Shown one piece after another: positions 8,005 through 17,896 of a stretch of DNA of 64,000 nt. The notes under the pieces are model-generated. The model saw only the letters and a program-made list of their open reading frames with translations. It did not search any database and was not told where the DNA came from. Positions within the stretch are counted from its first letter, which is position 1. The number at the start of each line of letters is the position of its first letter. Source of the DNA: Pseudomonas sp. W4I3 (GTDB taxonomy: Bacteria; Pseudomonadota; Gammaproteobacteria; Pseudomonadales; Pseudomonadaceae); contig NZ_JAUSXS010000001.1 of assembly GCF_030816195.1 (NCBI RefSeq), positions 2,317,501 through 2,381,500 on the forward strand. The letters run 5' to 3'. A program made the position numbers and the translations under genes.

Positions 8005-9378
8005 TCACTGCACTACCCGGTAGCACGGCACATACGCTGCTCCGCCCGGCAATTTCATCCGATGCTGGGCGACGAATGCTTTCAACAGTTCATCCAGCGG
8101 CTTCATGATCGCCGGGTCACCGTGAATCTCGTACGGGCCGTTTTCTTCGATCAGGCGGATGCCTTTGTCCTTCACGTTACCCGCCACGATGCCCGAGAAT
8201 GCGCGGCGCAGGTTGGCCGCCAGCTCATGGGGCGCCAGCGCATGGTTCAGTTGCAGGCTGGCCATGTTTTCGTGGGTCGGGTCGAAGGGGCGCTGGAAGC
8301 CTTCGTCAATCTTCAGCAGCCAGTTGAAGTGGAACGCGTCATTGCGCTCGCGACGGAACTGTTTCACCGCTTTGAGCCCGGCGGTCATCTGGCGCGCGAC
8401 TTCAGCCGGGTCGTCGATGATGATCTGGTAGTGCTTCTGGGCCGCTTCGCCAAGGGTGGCGCCGACGAACGCGTGCAGTTGTTCCAGGTAAGGCGCCGCA
8501 TGTTTGGGCCCGGTAAGCACGACCGGGAACGGCAGGTCGCGGTTGTCCGGGTGCATCAGGATGCCCAGCAGGTAGAGGAATTCCTCGGCAGTGCCCGCGC
8601 CGCCGGGGAAGATAATGATGCCGTGGCCGACACGCACGAAGGCTTCGAGGCGTTTCTCGATGTCGGGCAGGATCACCAACTCGTTGACGATCGGGTTTGG
8701 CGCTTCGGCGGCGATGATGCCCGGCTCGGTCAGGCCCAGGTAGCGGCCGCTGGTGATGCGCTGTTTGGCGTGGGCGATGGTTGCGCCTTTCATCGGCCCT
8801 TTCATCACGCCGGGGCCGCAACCGGTGCACACGTCCAGGCTGCGCAGGCCCAGTTCGTGGCCGACTTTTTTGGTGTATTTGTATTCTTCGGTGTTGATGG
8901 AGTGGCCGCCCCAGCACACGACGATCTTCGGTTCGACGCCTGCGCGCAACGTACGGGCGTTGCGCAGCAGGTGGAACACGTAGTCGGTGATGCCTTGGGA
9001 GTCGCTCAGGTCGATGCGCTGGCTGCCCAGTTCGTTCTCGGTGTAGACGATGTCCCGCAGGGCGCTGAACAGCATTTCGCGGGTGCTGGCGATCATTTCG
9101 CCATCGACGAAGGCATCGGCTGGGGCGTTGAGCAGTTCCAGGCGTACGCCACGGTCCTGCTGGTGGATACGTACTTCGAAGTCTTTGTAGGCGTCGAGGA
9201 TGGTCTTGGCGTTGTCGATATGTGCGCCGGTGTTGAGGATCGCCAGCGCGCACTGGCGGAACAGGGTGTAGATACTGCCGCTGCCGGCTTCACTCAGTTG
9301 CTGCACTTCACGTTGGGACAGGGTTTCGAGGCTGCCCTTGGGGCTGACGGAGGCATTGATCACATGACGTTGGGGCAT
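8005..9378 (-). CDS. ppnN: pyrimidine/purine nucleotide 5'-monophosphate nucleosidase
   Basis: A 457-residue cytosolic enzyme that hydrolyses nucleoside monophosphates to base and ribose 5-phosphate, a nucleotide-pool enzyme controlled by (p)ppGpp in E. coli (YgdH). The LOG-like core is visible: CTGCGPGVMKGPMKGA near residue 183 and PGGAGTAEEF near residue 258, the phosphoribohydrolase signature. Long N- and C-terminal regions set PpnN apart from short LOG proteins, and the length equals the E. coli protein. AAGGA precedes the ATG. The TGA stop overlaps a short hairpin (TGAGCC/GGCTCA, 7991-8007) that may help termination. Confidence 0.92.
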   Translation of the reverse strand: MPQRHVINASVSPKGSLETLSQREVQQLSEAGSGSIYTLFRQCALAILNTGAHIDNAKTILDAYKDFEVRIHQQDRGVRLELLNAPADAFVDGEMIASTREMLFSALRDIVYTENELGSQRIDLSDSQGITDYVFHLLRNARTLRAGVEPKIVVCWGGHSINTEEYKYTKKVGHELGLRSLDVCTGCGPGVMKGPMKGATIAHAKQRITSGRYLGLTEPGIIAAEAPNPIVNELVILPDIEKRLEAFVRVGHGIIIFPGGAGTAEEFLYLLGILMHPDNRDLPFPVVLTGPKHAAPYLEQLHAFVGATLGEAAQKHYQIIIDDPAEVARQMTAGLKAVKQFRRERNDAFHFNWLLKIDEGFQRPFDPTHENMASLQLNHALAPHELAANLRRAFSGIVAGNVKDKGIRLIEENGPYEIHGDPAIMKPLDELLKAFVAQHRMKLPGGAAYVPCYRVVQ

Positions 9379-9526
9379 TCTGATTCCTTGAAAGCACAGC
9401 CACCGCCGCCATTAAGGCGCGATGGCTTGAGAATGATGCGCGCCGTATAAGGTCGCACGAGACAGTTATTTACCTCAGGCGCAACGCCGAGCGCAAATAC
9501 CGTCCAGCACCATCATGCCGCAGAAC

Positions 9527-10351
9527 TCACTGGATCAGCTTCCAGTTTTTGTAGAAAACCCGACGCAGGGTAAACACCAGGCCGGCAAAGCCGGAGATCA
9601 CGGCGTTCAACACGGAGGGGATGCGGCTCGGTCGCACGATATCGATGAACAGGCAGTAGCGTTTCGCGTCGTTCTTGTTGAAGGACGCATGCATCAATGT
9701 GTCATCGAAGATAAACAGCGGGTCGTTGTGCCAATAGTGCTTGTGCTTGCCCACCTGGATATACACACCCTCGTGGTGCGGTGCCGGTGCCATGTTGTAG
9801 AGCACGCGGAACATCATGCGCAGCGGGCCGAAATGGAAGGACGTCGAGCGGTTTTCGTTGAACACCGACACGCCGATGGTCTTCACAAACGGCAATTTCT
9901 TGCGCAGTTGCGGGATGTCCAGCGTGGTTTCGATCGGCCGACCATACCACTGGAAAAACAGCATGCCGCGTTTCTTCTCGGCCATGCGTTCGTCCAGGTA
10001 ACTGATGATTTCTTCCTTGCGGGCCATGGCATCGTCGATCACCTGTTGCAAGTCTTCGCGCCAGGCGGGCGGCAGGTCGCGCATCGTGTAGACATGGCGG
10101 TTGCGGCTGCTCACCAGGTCGAACAGGGTATTGAATGGTGCCAGAATCCAGGTATTGCGGCCGTTGCCGATGAAATATTTCTTGATGGTGTCGCGGTCAT
10201 AGAGGCCATTACGCAGGAAGTCATAAAGGCCGCAAAACACCACCAGCAGCAAAAAAACCAGGCTGGAACGCGGGAAACAGGCGATGAACAGTAAAACGCC
10301 GAGCACCCAGGCGAGGGAGATCAGCTTTTTACCAACGGCACTTTTGCTCAT
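9527..10351 (-). CDS. aspartyl/asparaginyl beta-hydroxylase-domain membrane protein
   Basis: A 274-residue protein with a hydrophobic N-terminus (about residues 10-45, one or two transmembrane segments) followed by an Asp/Asn beta-hydroxylase fold. Motifs include TSFHFGP, then FDDTLMHASFN and RYCLFIDIVRP, which carry the Fe(II)-binding histidines and the 2-oxoglutarate-binding Arg of the family. Related bacterial proteins include LpxO, which hydroxylates a lipid A acyl chain, but similarity to known LpxO is not close enough to assign that. The start at 10351 follows GGAG at 9 bases. The gene is divergent from fabV with 275 bases between. Confidence 0.72.
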   Translation of the reverse strand: MSKSAVGKKLISLAWVLGVLLFIACFPRSSLVFLLLVVFCGLYDFLRNGLYDRDTIKKYFIGNGRNTWILAPFNTLFDLVSSRNRHVYTMRDLPPAWREDLQQVIDDAMARKEEIISYLDERMAEKKRGMLFFQWYGRPIETTLDIPQLRKKLPFVKTIGVSVFNENRSTSFHFGPLRMMFRVLYNMAPAPHHEGVYIQVGKHKHYWHNDPLFIFDDTLMHASFNKNDAKRYCLFIDIVRPSRIPSVLNAVISGFAGLVFTLRRVFYKNWKLIQ

Positions 10352-10440
10352 GAAACGCGGCTCCAACTTTGAAACATAATGAAACAATATGGTCATGATA
10401 AGGGTTTATGACGAGCGCAGGCGTTTTAAATAGTTCGAAA

Positions 10441-10461
10441 ATTGTGAAGCCGCTGCACAAT
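10441..10461. promoter_or_regulatory. inverted repeat between the hydroxylase gene and fabV
   Basis: ATTGTG and CACAAT are separated by 9 bases in the 275-base divergent region (10352-10626). It may be an operator for one or both genes. Nothing else recognisable is in this gap. Confidence 0.3.
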
Positions 10462-10626
10462 TTGTAACCGCGGCCAAGCATGACCTGGGTTGGGGTGGAT
10501 TGAATTTTGAGAACGGAAGATTTGCGACTATCGTGACGCTTCGGTTTTTCAGACGTCATAGACCGGTACGATTGAAGTTGAATGGCCACCATTGGCCTTC
10601 GGCACCTTGGAAGAGGCAGAATTTTT

Positions 10627-11820
10627 ATGATCATCAAACCGCGGGTTCGTGGCTTTATCTGTGTGACGGCTCACCCTGTTGGCTGTGAAGCGAACGTCAA
10701 GCAGCAGATCGACTACGTCACCCAGCACGGCGCCATCGAAGGCGGCCCAAAGAAGGTGCTGGTCCTCGGCGCTTCCACCGGTTACGGCCTGGCCGCGCGC
10801 ATCAGTGCCGCGTTTGGCTGCGGCGCCGACACCCTGGGCGTGTTTTTTGAGAAAGAAGGCGAAGAAGGCAAGCTGAGCTCCGCCGGCTGGTACAACAGCG
10901 CGGCGTTCGAGAAGTTTGCCGTGGAAAAAGGCCTGTACGCCAAGAGCATCAATGGCGACGCGTTCTCCGATGAGATCAAGCGCCTGACCATCGAAACCAT
11001 CAAGAAAGACCTGGGCAAAATCGACCTGGTGGTCTACAGCCTGGCCGCGCCACGCCGTACCGACCCGCAAGGCGTGGTGCACACCTCCACCCTCAAGCCG
11101 ATCGGCAAGGCCGTGACCCTGCGCGGTATCAACACCGACAAGGGCGTCGTGGTCGACACCACCCTTGAGCCTGCCACCCAGGAAGAAATCGACGGCACCG
11201 TCAAAGTGATGGGCGGCGAAGACTGGCAACTGTGGATCGACGCCCTGCGTGACGCCGATGTACTGGCCGAAGGCGCCAAGACCACTGCCTTTACCTACCT
11301 CGGTGAGAAACTGACCCAGGACATCTACTGGAACGGCTCCATCGGCGAAGCCAAGAAAGACCTGGACAAGAAAGTCCTGACCCTGCGCGAAAACCTCGCT
11401 GCACTGAAGGGCGACGCTCGCGTATCGGTGCTCAAGGCCGTGGTCACCCAGGCCAGCTCGGCGATCCCGATCATGCCGTTGTACCTGTCGCTGCTGTTTC
11501 GCGTGATGAAAGAGCAGGGCACTCACGAAGGGTGCATCGAGCAAGTCTACGGCCTGTTCAAGGACAGCCTGTACGGCAGCGAGCCGAAGCTGGATGCGGA
11601 TGGCCGCCTGCGCGCCGACCTCGCCGAGCTTGAGCCGAAGGTTCAGGACGCCGTGGCGGCGCTGTGGAACCAGGTTACCGATGAAAACGTCAACGAAATC
11701 AGCGATTTTGCCGGTTACAAGGCTGAGTTCCTGCGCTTGTTCGGTTTTGAAATCGAGGGCGTGGACTACGAAGCGGACGTGAACCCGACCGTCGAGATCA
11801 ACGGTCTGGTCCAGGCGTAA
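10627..11820 (+). CDS. fabV: trans-2-enoyl-ACP reductase FabV
   Basis: An NADH-dependent enoyl-ACP reductase for the last step of each fatty acid elongation cycle, a triclosan-tolerant counterpart of FabI. The 397-residue protein starts [10 protein letters not shown], has the nucleotide-binding [10 protein letters not shown] near residue 45, and carries the FabV active-site spacing Y-x8-K in [10 protein letters not shown] near residue 235. ATG 10627 is chosen over one 45 bases upstream because the family starts here and AAGAGG lies just before it. A hairpin follows the stop. Confidence 0.96.
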   Translation: MIIKPRVRGFICVTAHPVGCEANVKQQIDYVTQHGAIEGGPKKVLVLGASTGYGLAARISAAFGCGADTLGVFFEKEGEEGKLSSAGWYNSAAFEKFAVEKGLYAKSINGDAFSDEIKRLTIETIKKDLGKIDLVVYSLAAPRRTDPQGVVHTSTLKPIGKAVTLRGINTDKGVVVDTTLEPATQEEIDGTVKVMGGEDWQLWIDALRDADVLAEGAKTTAFTYLGEKLTQDIYWNGSIGEAKKDLDKKVLTLRENLAALKGDARVSVLKAVVTQASSAIPIMPLYLSLLFRVMKEQGTHEGCIEQVYGLFKDSLYGSEPKLDADGRLRADLAELEPKVQDAVAALWNQVTDENVNEISDFAGYKAEFLRLFGFEIEGVDYEADVNPTVEINGLVQA

Positions 11821-11834
11821 ATGCTGTAACGGCG

Positions 11835-11855
11835 GCGGCCTGACTATCGGGCCGC
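11835..11855 (+). terminator. weak hairpin after fabV
   Basis: GCGGCC and GGCCGC form a 6-bp stem 15 bases after the fabV stop, followed by only a weak T stretch. It lies between the convergent fabV and ExoY-like genes. Confidence 0.35.
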
Positions 11856-11873
11856 TGCTTGCTGCAATGGATG

Positions 11874-13070
11874 TCAGGCGTGCCTGGAACCCGACAGGCG
11901 CTGTTGTGCCAGGGTGAAGTCTGATCGCCTGATATTCACCACCTCCTTCTCCCAAAGTGGATTGAGCGGCACGTGATAACCACTGTCTTTGGCGGTTTTT
12001 ATCAGCTCGGCCATTTCCCGGCTGTCATGGATGATGCTTATTTCATCGAACCTGCCCAATTTTGAGGGCAGGAAGAACGTTGCCGGATAGTTCGCAGCCA
12101 CTTCCGTCGCTGGGCTGCCTGAGTCTGCGTTGTGGTGGACCACCCGCTCTCCATCGCCGACCAACTTCTGGTTGATGATGCCGATCATTCCCTCTATTCG
12201 CGGTGTGATGTTTCCGAGATCGGGATTTTCCTTTCGGTAGAAATGCGCGGCGCTTTTAAAGTCCGCCGTCAATTCCTGTGGCACCTGCTGGTAGCGGCCA
12301 ACTCGGTCTTTGAAGACGCTGTGGGCGACATCGGGTACCGGCAGCTTGTCCTGAACGCCGACGTCACTCAGGTGAGGCGCGATCATGTGCAGGTCATAGT
12401 CGGCGGTCAACGCCTTGCCTTCTGCTTGCTTGGCCAGCACTTCAAGCGCTTTGCCTTTGTGCGTGATGAGAAAATTGTCGTGCCCAGGCGAGACGGGACG
12501 AGCATCGAATGTATACGACTGCTGACTCGGCCCTCGGGCGCTCAATTGCAGGGTACCGTCAGTTTTATCGGCTGCCACCTCAGTGATCTGGCCAAGTTTC
12601 ACCAGTTCGTCAATGCGATGACGCGAGACTTCCAAGGGGATCGGGATCGCATGGCCATGCGCGATGCAGTCCAGGATCTGCGCGTTGGCTTTGGCCAGTT
12701 TTTCCGGTGATGTCTGCGCGGCCTGTTCAAGTTTGCTGAATGCCTGGTCCGTACAGATCAAACCGGCCTGTGGTCCCCAGTTGGCACTCTTGCCTTTGAT
12801 ATGAAAGTCCTTGGTGGGATGCCCGGCCTCTATCAGCCCGGTGGCCACGCGTTCGACCGGGCGTATGCCGATGATGGAGTTGGTTGCTACTGCTATTTGT
12901 TGCAAGGGGGCGAGATGGCTCGACACTATTCCTGTGTGCTGTTTTACCTGCTCTACCAGCGTACGCAGGTGATTGGCATCCTGGCTGGCGCTGGTGTGCA
13001 GGAGTGCCTGGTGACGTTGCAGCAATTGCAGGCTGAGCGCCGAAGGTGATGTTGGAAGCATGTTGATCAT
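11874..13070 (-). CDS. ExoY/edema-factor-like nucleotidyl cyclase toxin homologue
   Basis: This 398-residue protein resembles P. aeruginosa ExoY, the type III effector nucleotidyl cyclase related to anthrax edema factor. Conserved blocks in order: GIRPVER (68-74), PTKDFHIKGKSANWGPQAG (85-103) with Lys87 and Lys94 at the ATP-binding positions, TADYDLHMIAP (222-232) with Asp224 and Asp226 at the metal-binding positions, GNITPR (286-291), VHHNADSGSP (311-320) and NYPATFFLP (327-335). By recalled alignment His313 matches ExoY His291, but Ser319 stands where ExoY has Asn297. ExoY itself needs host F-actin for activity. There is no signal peptide, and no secretion genes or chaperone are nearby. AGGTG precedes the ATG. 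Confidence 0.85.
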   Translation of the reverse strand: MINMLPTSPSALSLQLLQRHQALLHTSASQDANHLRTLVEQVKQHTGIVSSHLAPLQQIAVATNSIIGIRPVERVATGLIEAGHPTKDFHIKGKSANWGPQAGLICTDQAFSKLEQAAQTSPEKLAKANAQILDCIAHGHAIPIPLEVSRHRIDELVKLGQITEVAADKTDGTLQLSARGPSQQSYTFDARPVSPGHDNFLITHKGKALEVLAKQAEGKALTADYDLHMIAPHLSDVGVQDKLPVPDVAHSVFKDRVGRYQQVPQELTADFKSAAHFYRKENPDLGNITPRIEGMIGIINQKLVGDGERVVHHNADSGSPATEVAANYPATFFLPSKLGRFDEISIIHDSREMAELIKTAKDSGYHVPLNPLWEKEVVNIRRSDFTLAQQRLSGSRHA

Positions 13071-13249
13071 TGGAACACCTCTACGTCACGTTGATGGCCG
13101 CATAGAAAATTCCTTTCAGCCATGGGGCTCCCTTAAATGAAAGCCGACCTTAAACGATGCTATTCGCGCTGTGAGGGGGCGTTTTAGTTTTCAGAATGGT
13201 CCTACCGTGGCCGGGCGACCCTCGCACATCTACGCGAGGCGGGAGACTT

Positions 13250-14155
13250 CTAGCGCGCCCACTTTTCCATCGCAAAGTCGACGAAGGCGCGCAGTTTGGG
13301 CAAGCGGTAGCGGTCTTGGCGATACAGCAGGTGCATGGGACGGCTGGACAGTTGATAGGCGGTCAGCAAGGCCACCAGCTTGCCGCTCTCCAGGTCCGGT
13401 TGCACCAGGGCATCGGCAAGCATGATGATGCCCATGCCGTTTATGGCTGCCTGGCGCAAGCCTTGCGAGCTGTTGATGGTCAATGAGCCGGTCACCGGAA
13501 CCTCCACCTCGCCTTCCTCTCCGGTCATGCGCCAGAGCTTGCTGGTGTCGCGCCAGTTGTCGGTTGCAGGGTAGGCGAACGCCAGGCAGTCGTGCCGGCG
13601 CAGGTCATCGGGCCTTGATGGAGTGCCACGCCGGGCCAGGTACGCCGGTGACGCGCAAAGGGTGAGGGTGTAGGCCTGCATGGGCCTGGCGATCAGGCTG
13701 GAGGGTTCCAGTTCGCCGAGACGGATCGCCACGTCGAAGCCGCTGTCAACCAAGTCCATCCGTTCGTTGCTCAGCTTCACGTGCAGATCGATCAGCGGGT
13801 AGCGCTGGGAAAATTCGCTCAGGGCCGGTGCCAGGCGTTCGGTGCCGAACACTGGGGGGGCGGTGATACGCAGACTGCCTTTGGGGCTTTCGCTGTGGAT
13901 CTGTTCTGCCAGCAGCTCGGAGTCAGCCACCAGCCCCAGTACTTCCAGGCAGCGCTGGTAGTACTGCCCACCAAATTCCGTGAGGCTTTGTTTTCGAGTG
14001 GTGCGTATCAGCAGGCTGACCCCCAGGCGTTGCTCCAGGGCGCGCAAGTGATTGCCGACCATGGTGGTCGACATTCCGCATTCCTGCGCGGCGGCGGTCA
14101 TGCTGCCGGCTTCCACCACTTTCACGTACACCGACATTGCCTGGAACACATCCAT
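13250..14155 (-). CDS. LysR family transcriptional regulator
   Basis: A 301-residue regulator with the LysR helix-turn-helix at residues 1-60 (MSVYVKVVEAGSMTAAAQEC, then MVGNHLRALEQRLGVSLLIR) and a substrate-binding domain of the CrgA/AaeR-like subgroup (GSLRITAPPVFG, then DVAIRLGELEPSSLIARPM). The ATG at 14155 fits the family start better than one 24 bases upstream. It is divergent from the aminotransferase gene at 14259 with about 100 bases between, so that gene is its likely target. No effector can be read from the sequence. Confidence 0.87.
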   Translation of the reverse strand: MDVFQAMSVYVKVVEAGSMTAAAQECGMSTTMVGNHLRALEQRLGVSLLIRTTRKQSLTEFGGQYYQRCLEVLGLVADSELLAEQIHSESPKGSLRITAPPVFGTERLAPALSEFSQRYPLIDLHVKLSNERMDLVDSGFDVAIRLGELEPSSLIARPMQAYTLTLCASPAYLARRGTPSRPDDLRRHDCLAFAYPATDNWRDTSKLWRMTGEEGEVEVPVTGSLTINSSQGLRQAAINGMGIIMLADALVQPDLESGKLVALLTAYQLSSRPMHLLYRQDRYRLPKLRAFVDFAMEKWAR

Positions 14156-14258
14156 TATCAAGCCCTGCTTCAAAGTCATTGCATGAAATCACAGTTTATC
14201 TACTGAGGGTGGCTAACGATACTCAAGGCCTCTCAACGATTGACTGGAGCCTGCCACC

Positions 14259-15428
14259 ATGACCGCCGCCTGCCTGATGAGCACGTATCAACCTTTGGCC
14301 CTGAGCTTCAGCCGTGGCTTGGGCACGCGTCTGTGGGACCAGCAGGGCCGCGAATACCTGGACGCGGTTGCCGGTGTGGCGGTGACCAACGTCGGCCATT
14401 CCCATCCTCGGCTGGTCACGGCCATCAGCGAGCAGGCCGGTTTGCTGTTGCACACCTCCAACCTCTACAGCATCGACTGGCAGCAGCGGCTGGCCCTGCG
14501 CCTGACCCAGTTATCCGGGCTGGACCGCGCCTTCTTCAATAACTCTGGAGCTGAAGCCAACGAGACGGCGCTGAAGCTGGCACGGCTGCATGGCTGGAAA
14601 AAAGGCATTGAGCAACCGTTGGTGGTGGTGATGGAAAACGCTTTCCATGGGCGCACGCTAGGCACCATGGCGGCCAGTGATGGGCCTTCGGTGCGCCTTG
14701 GTTTTCAACGCTTGCCGGGGGATTTTCTCAAGGTGGGGTTTGGCGATCTGAACGCGTTGGAACGCATCACCCAGCAGTTCGGGCCGCGCATCGCTGCCGT
14801 GCTGTTGGAGCCGATCCAGGGCGAAAGTGGCGTGTTGCCGGCACCTCCCGGCTACCTGCAAGCCTTGCGCGATCACTGCACGCGCCACGGCTGGCTGATG
14901 ATGCTTGATGAAATACAAACGGGCATTGGCCGGACCGGAACCTGGTTCGCCTTCCAGCACGAAAGCATCGTCCCCGACGTGATGACCCTGGCCAAAGGGC
15001 TCGGCAACGGCGTGCCGATTGGCGCCTGCCTGGCCCGCGCCGCCGTCGCCCAGTTGTTCACGCCCGGCAGTCATGGCAGCACCTTCGGCGGCAACCCGCT
15101 GGCGTGTCGTGTCGGTTGCACGGTGCTGGAGATCATCGAAGAGCAGGGCTTGTTGCACAACGCCGCGCAGCAGGGCGCACGTTTGCTGGCGCGGCTGCGG
15201 GTGGAATTGAGCGAGCACCCGCAGGTCGTGGCGATTCGTGGGCAGGGCTTGATGATTGGCATCGAACTGGCCAGCGCCCACCGTGACCTGGCCCAACGCG
15301 CGGCGCACGAACACGGGCTGCTGATCAACGTGACGCGGGGCAAAGTGATCCGGCTGTTGCCGCCGCTCACGCTGGATGCCAAGGAAGTCGAGATGATCGT
15401 GCGGGCAATCACGCGTCTATTGGAGTGA
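14259..15428 (+). CDS. argD: class III aminotransferase, acetylornithine aminotransferase-like
   Basis: A 389-residue PLP enzyme of the ArgD/ornithine aminotransferase family. Visible motifs are [18 protein letters not shown] (PLP phosphate region), [32 protein letters not shown] with the cofactor-binding Asp, and the Schiff-base Lys in [14 protein letters not shown]. The fold and length fit ArgD, but an isolated gene with its own LysR regulator may be a catabolic paralogue acting on ornithine, putrescine or a similar amine. GGAG lies 10 bases before the ATG. REP elements follow the stop. Confidence 0.75.
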   Translation: MTAACLMSTYQPLALSFSRGLGTRLWDQQGREYLDAVAGVAVTNVGHSHPRLVTAISEQAGLLLHTSNLYSIDWQQRLALRLTQLSGLDRAFFNNSGAEANETALKLARLHGWKKGIEQPLVVVMENAFHGRTLGTMAASDGPSVRLGFQRLPGDFLKVGFGDLNALERITQQFGPRIAAVLLEPIQGESGVLPAPPGYLQALRDHCTRHGWLMMLDEIQTGIGRTGTWFAFQHESIVPDVMTLAKGLGNGVPIGACLARAAVAQLFTPGSHGSTFGGNPLACRVGCTVLEIIEEQGLLHNAAQQGARLLARLRVELSEHPQVVAIRGQGLMIGIELASAHRDLAQRAAHEHGLLINVTRGKVIRLLPPLTLDAKEVEMIVRAITRLLE

Positions 15429-15448
15429 GTTAAGGCGAACACCGTACT

Positions 15449-15536
15449 GTGGCGAGGGAGCAAGCTCCCTCGCCACAAATTCTTCCCGCTTCTGCTGCTT
15501 CTAGCTGACTGGCATTATGGCAAGCCCTCTCCCACA
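15449..15536. repeat. REP palindrome (GTGGCGAGGGAG type) plus a half REP
   Basis: A tight palindrome, GTGGCGAGGGAGC and its complement at 15449-15476, is followed at 15511-15536 by a lone right arm of the CCCTCTCCCACA family. They lie between the convergent aminotransferase and punR genes and could also act as a terminator. Confidence 0.7.
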
Positions 15537-15553
15537 GAGGGTCCGCGTCACCT

Positions 15554-16468
15554 TCAAAGGTCATTACCGTTCAGCCACTCCTGGTTCAGGGTCTCTGTGT
15601 CTCCCAGGTACTCCAACAACCACGCCATGGCCGGGGACAGTTTGTTCTGCGCCCAGGCCACGCACGACGGGCTGGCCGGGAAGGGCCGGTGCAGCTGCAG
15701 CGCCACCAGCTCACCGCGCTCGATCCACGGCAGCACTTGATGCGCCGGAGCCATGCCGACGCACAGCCCATCGCGCAGGCAGTCGATGGCCGATGACCAG
15801 TTGGGTACCACCAGGCGACGTTGGTTATCCAGGGTCCAGGTGTCGCGCTTGGGCAGGTTGCGTGAGGTGTCGGTCATGCACAGGGAGGCGAATGGGCGCA
15901 GTTGATCGTCACTGAGCAGGCCGCTGACGCTGGCCAGGGAATGCTTGGCGCTGACCACGCACAACCAGTTCAACAAACCCATGTCACGAAAGGTGAAGTG
16001 GCTGGCCACCGGCACCGCGCTGGTGGCGCCGATCACGATGTCGGTGCGCTCGTCCGCCAAGGCATCCCACACGCCGTTGTACACCTCGTACTCCAGCAGC
16101 AATTCCACTTCGGGAAACTGCCGATAGAAATCCAGCACCAGCTGCCGACAGCGCTGCGGCTTGACGATGGAATCCACCGCCACCTTCAATTGACCGCTCC
16201 AGCCATTGGCCACCTGCTGGCACAGGCGCCGTGTGCCGAGCATTTTTTTCATCACGCCACGGGCTTCGTCTATAAACAGTCGGCCGGCGGGCGTCAGCTC
16301 CACGTCGCGGTGGCGCCTTATAAACAGGGGTACCGCCAGCCACTCCTCAATCTGACGCACCGTGTAGCTGATGGCCGACGGTACGCGATGCAGTTCCTGC
16401 GCGGCGGCGCTGAAGCTGCCGTGGCGCGCGACGGCATCGACTACATCCAGCGAGTATTCGGACCACAT
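15554..16468 (-). CDS. punR: PunR-like LysR regulator of purine nucleoside uptake
   Basis: A 304-residue LysR protein very close to E. coli YdhB, now PunR. It starts MWSEYSLDVVDAVARHGSFS and continues ELHRVPSAISYTVRQIEEWL, then RRHRDVELTPAG, and ends with LLEYLGDTETLNQEWL as in the E. coli protein. In E. coli PunR activates the divergent punC (ydhC) in response to adenosine. The same divergent pair is found here with 122 bases between the starts. ATG 16468 is preferred to an upstream TTG because a GAAGG site precedes it and the family starts with MWSEY. Confidence 0.88.
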   Translation of the reverse strand: MWSEYSLDVVDAVARHGSFSAAAQELHRVPSAISYTVRQIEEWLAVPLFIRRHRDVELTPAGRLFIDEARGVMKKMLGTRRLCQQVANGWSGQLKVAVDSIVKPQRCRQLVLDFYRQFPEVELLLEYEVYNGVWDALADERTDIVIGATSAVPVASHFTFRDMGLLNWLCVVSAKHSLASVSGLLSDDQLRPFASLCMTDTSRNLPKRDTWTLDNQRRLVVPNWSSAIDCLRDGLCVGMAPAHQVLPWIERGELVALQLHRPFPASPSCVAWAQNKLSPAMAWLLEYLGDTETLNQEWLNGNDL

Positions 16469-16590
16469 GGCGGCTGCCTTCAAAATTATTGATAGGAATG
16501 TCCAATTATTATCGCTTCACAGGGAAACTGTCAGCTTCATAATGGGCGCCAGTCAGCAAATAGTTTGATGGCAGGACTTACAAGGCTTCA

Positions 16591-17769
16591 ATGAAAAATT
16601 CTTTTGGTTTCACAGGGTATCTGGCGGGGCTGAGCATGCTCGGTTATCTCGCCATGGACATGTATCTGCCGGCGTTTGGCGCCATGGGCACGCAGTTGCA
16701 GATTGGCGCCGGCGCAGTTGGCGCCAGCTTGAGTATTTTCCTGGCCGGTTTTGCCGTAGGGCAATTGCTCTGGGGCCCATTGTCCGACCGGCTCGGGCGC
16801 AAGCCGGTGCTGCTCACGGGGTTGAGCCTGTTTGTGTTGGGGTGTCTCGGCATGTTCTGGGTGCAGACCGCGCCGCAACTCTGGGCGTTGCGTTTTATCC
16901 AGGCGATCGGCGTGTGTTCCGCCGCCGTGAGCTGGCAGGCGCTGGTGATTGACCGCTATCCGGCCGACAGGGCTCATCGCGTGTTCGCCAGTATCATGCC
17001 GCTGATGTCGCTGTCGCCGGCCTTGGCGCCGTTGCTGGGCGCGATGGCGCTGAACCACTTTGGCTGGCAGGCGATTTTCGGCGTGCTGCTGGGGGTTTCG
17101 TTGCTCTTGCTGCTGCCAACCGTGTTCCTGCGCAGCCCGCCCAAGCGTCAGACGGACGCACCTGTGCGCCTGGGCTACGCGCAGTTGCTCACCTCAAGGA
17201 TATTCACGGGCAACGTCATGATATTCGCCGCCTGCTCCGCCAGTTTCTTTGCCTGGCTGACCGCGTCGCCTTTCATCCTTGGCGCCATGGGCTACAGCCC
17301 GAATGACATCGGCCTCAGCTACGTGTTGCCGACCCTGGCGTTTCTCGTCGGTGGCTACAGTTGCCGCAGCGCCTTGCAGCGTTTGCCGGGCAAGACTCTG
17401 CTGCCGTGGCTGCTCGGCTTCTACTGCCTGAGCATGGTGGCGTTGTATCTGGTTGCGACCCTGACAGTGCCGACCCTCACTACCTTGCTGATTCCGTTCT
17501 GCCTGATGGCGCTGTGCAACGGGGCGAGCTACCCGATCGTAGTAGCGAATGCGCTGATGCCGTTTGCGGAAAATTCCGGCAAGGCGGCGGCGCTGCAAAA
17601 TACCCTGCAGCTGGGCTTGTGCTTTCTCGCCAGCCTGGTGGTGTCTTCGATGATCGAGCAACCGCTGTTGATTACTGCGATCGTGATGCTGGCGACCGCG
17701 CCGTTGGCGGTGCTGGGTTATTGGCTGGCACGGCCGAAGGGCAATGCGTCCGAACTGGCCAGCGCCTGA
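16591..17769 (+). CDS. punC: PunC-like MFS purine nucleoside transporter
   Basis: A 392-residue major facilitator of the Bcr/CflA subgroup, matching E. coli YdhC/PunC in size and context. Helix 1 carries [18 protein letters not shown], and the loop after helix 2 has the MFS motif [15 protein letters not shown]. coli PunC imports purine nucleosides such as adenosine. The divergent punR gene supports this assignment, although Bcr-type drug exporters look similar. It forms a functional neighbourhood with the Tsx/OmpK-type channel and NCS2 permease next door. A REPIN follows the stop. Confidence 0.85.
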   Translation: MKNSFGFTGYLAGLSMLGYLAMDMYLPAFGAMGTQLQIGAGAVGASLSIFLAGFAVGQLLWGPLSDRLGRKPVLLTGLSLFVLGCLGMFWVQTAPQLWALRFIQAIGVCSAAVSWQALVIDRYPADRAHRVFASIMPLMSLSPALAPLLGAMALNHFGWQAIFGVLLGVSLLLLLPTVFLRSPPKRQTDAPVRLGYAQLLTSRIFTGNVMIFAACSASFFAWLTASPFILGAMGYSPNDIGLSYVLPTLAFLVGGYSCRSALQRLPGKTLLPWLLGFYCLSMVALYLVATLTVPTLTTLLIPFCLMALCNGASYPIVVANALMPFAENSGKAAALQNTLQLGLCFLASLVVSSMIEQPLLITAIVMLATAPLAVLGYWLARPKGNASELASA

Positions 17770-17788
17770 CTTGCAATGCGGTCAAATT

Positions 17789-17875
17789 GTGGGAGGGGGC
17801 TTGCTCCCGATAGCTGTATATCAGCCACAACAGCAGTGACTGACACACCGCTATCGGGAGCAAGCCCCCTCCCAC
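17789..17875. repeat. [17 protein letters not shown] family (copy 1)
   Basis: Inverted arms GTGGGAGGGGGCTTGCTCCC and its complement surround a short centre containing CAGTGACTGAC. It lies between the convergent punC and channel genes. Other copies are at 28716 and 29628. Confidence 0.9.
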
Positions 17876-17896
17876 ATTTAAGTCGAGTTTCGGCAG

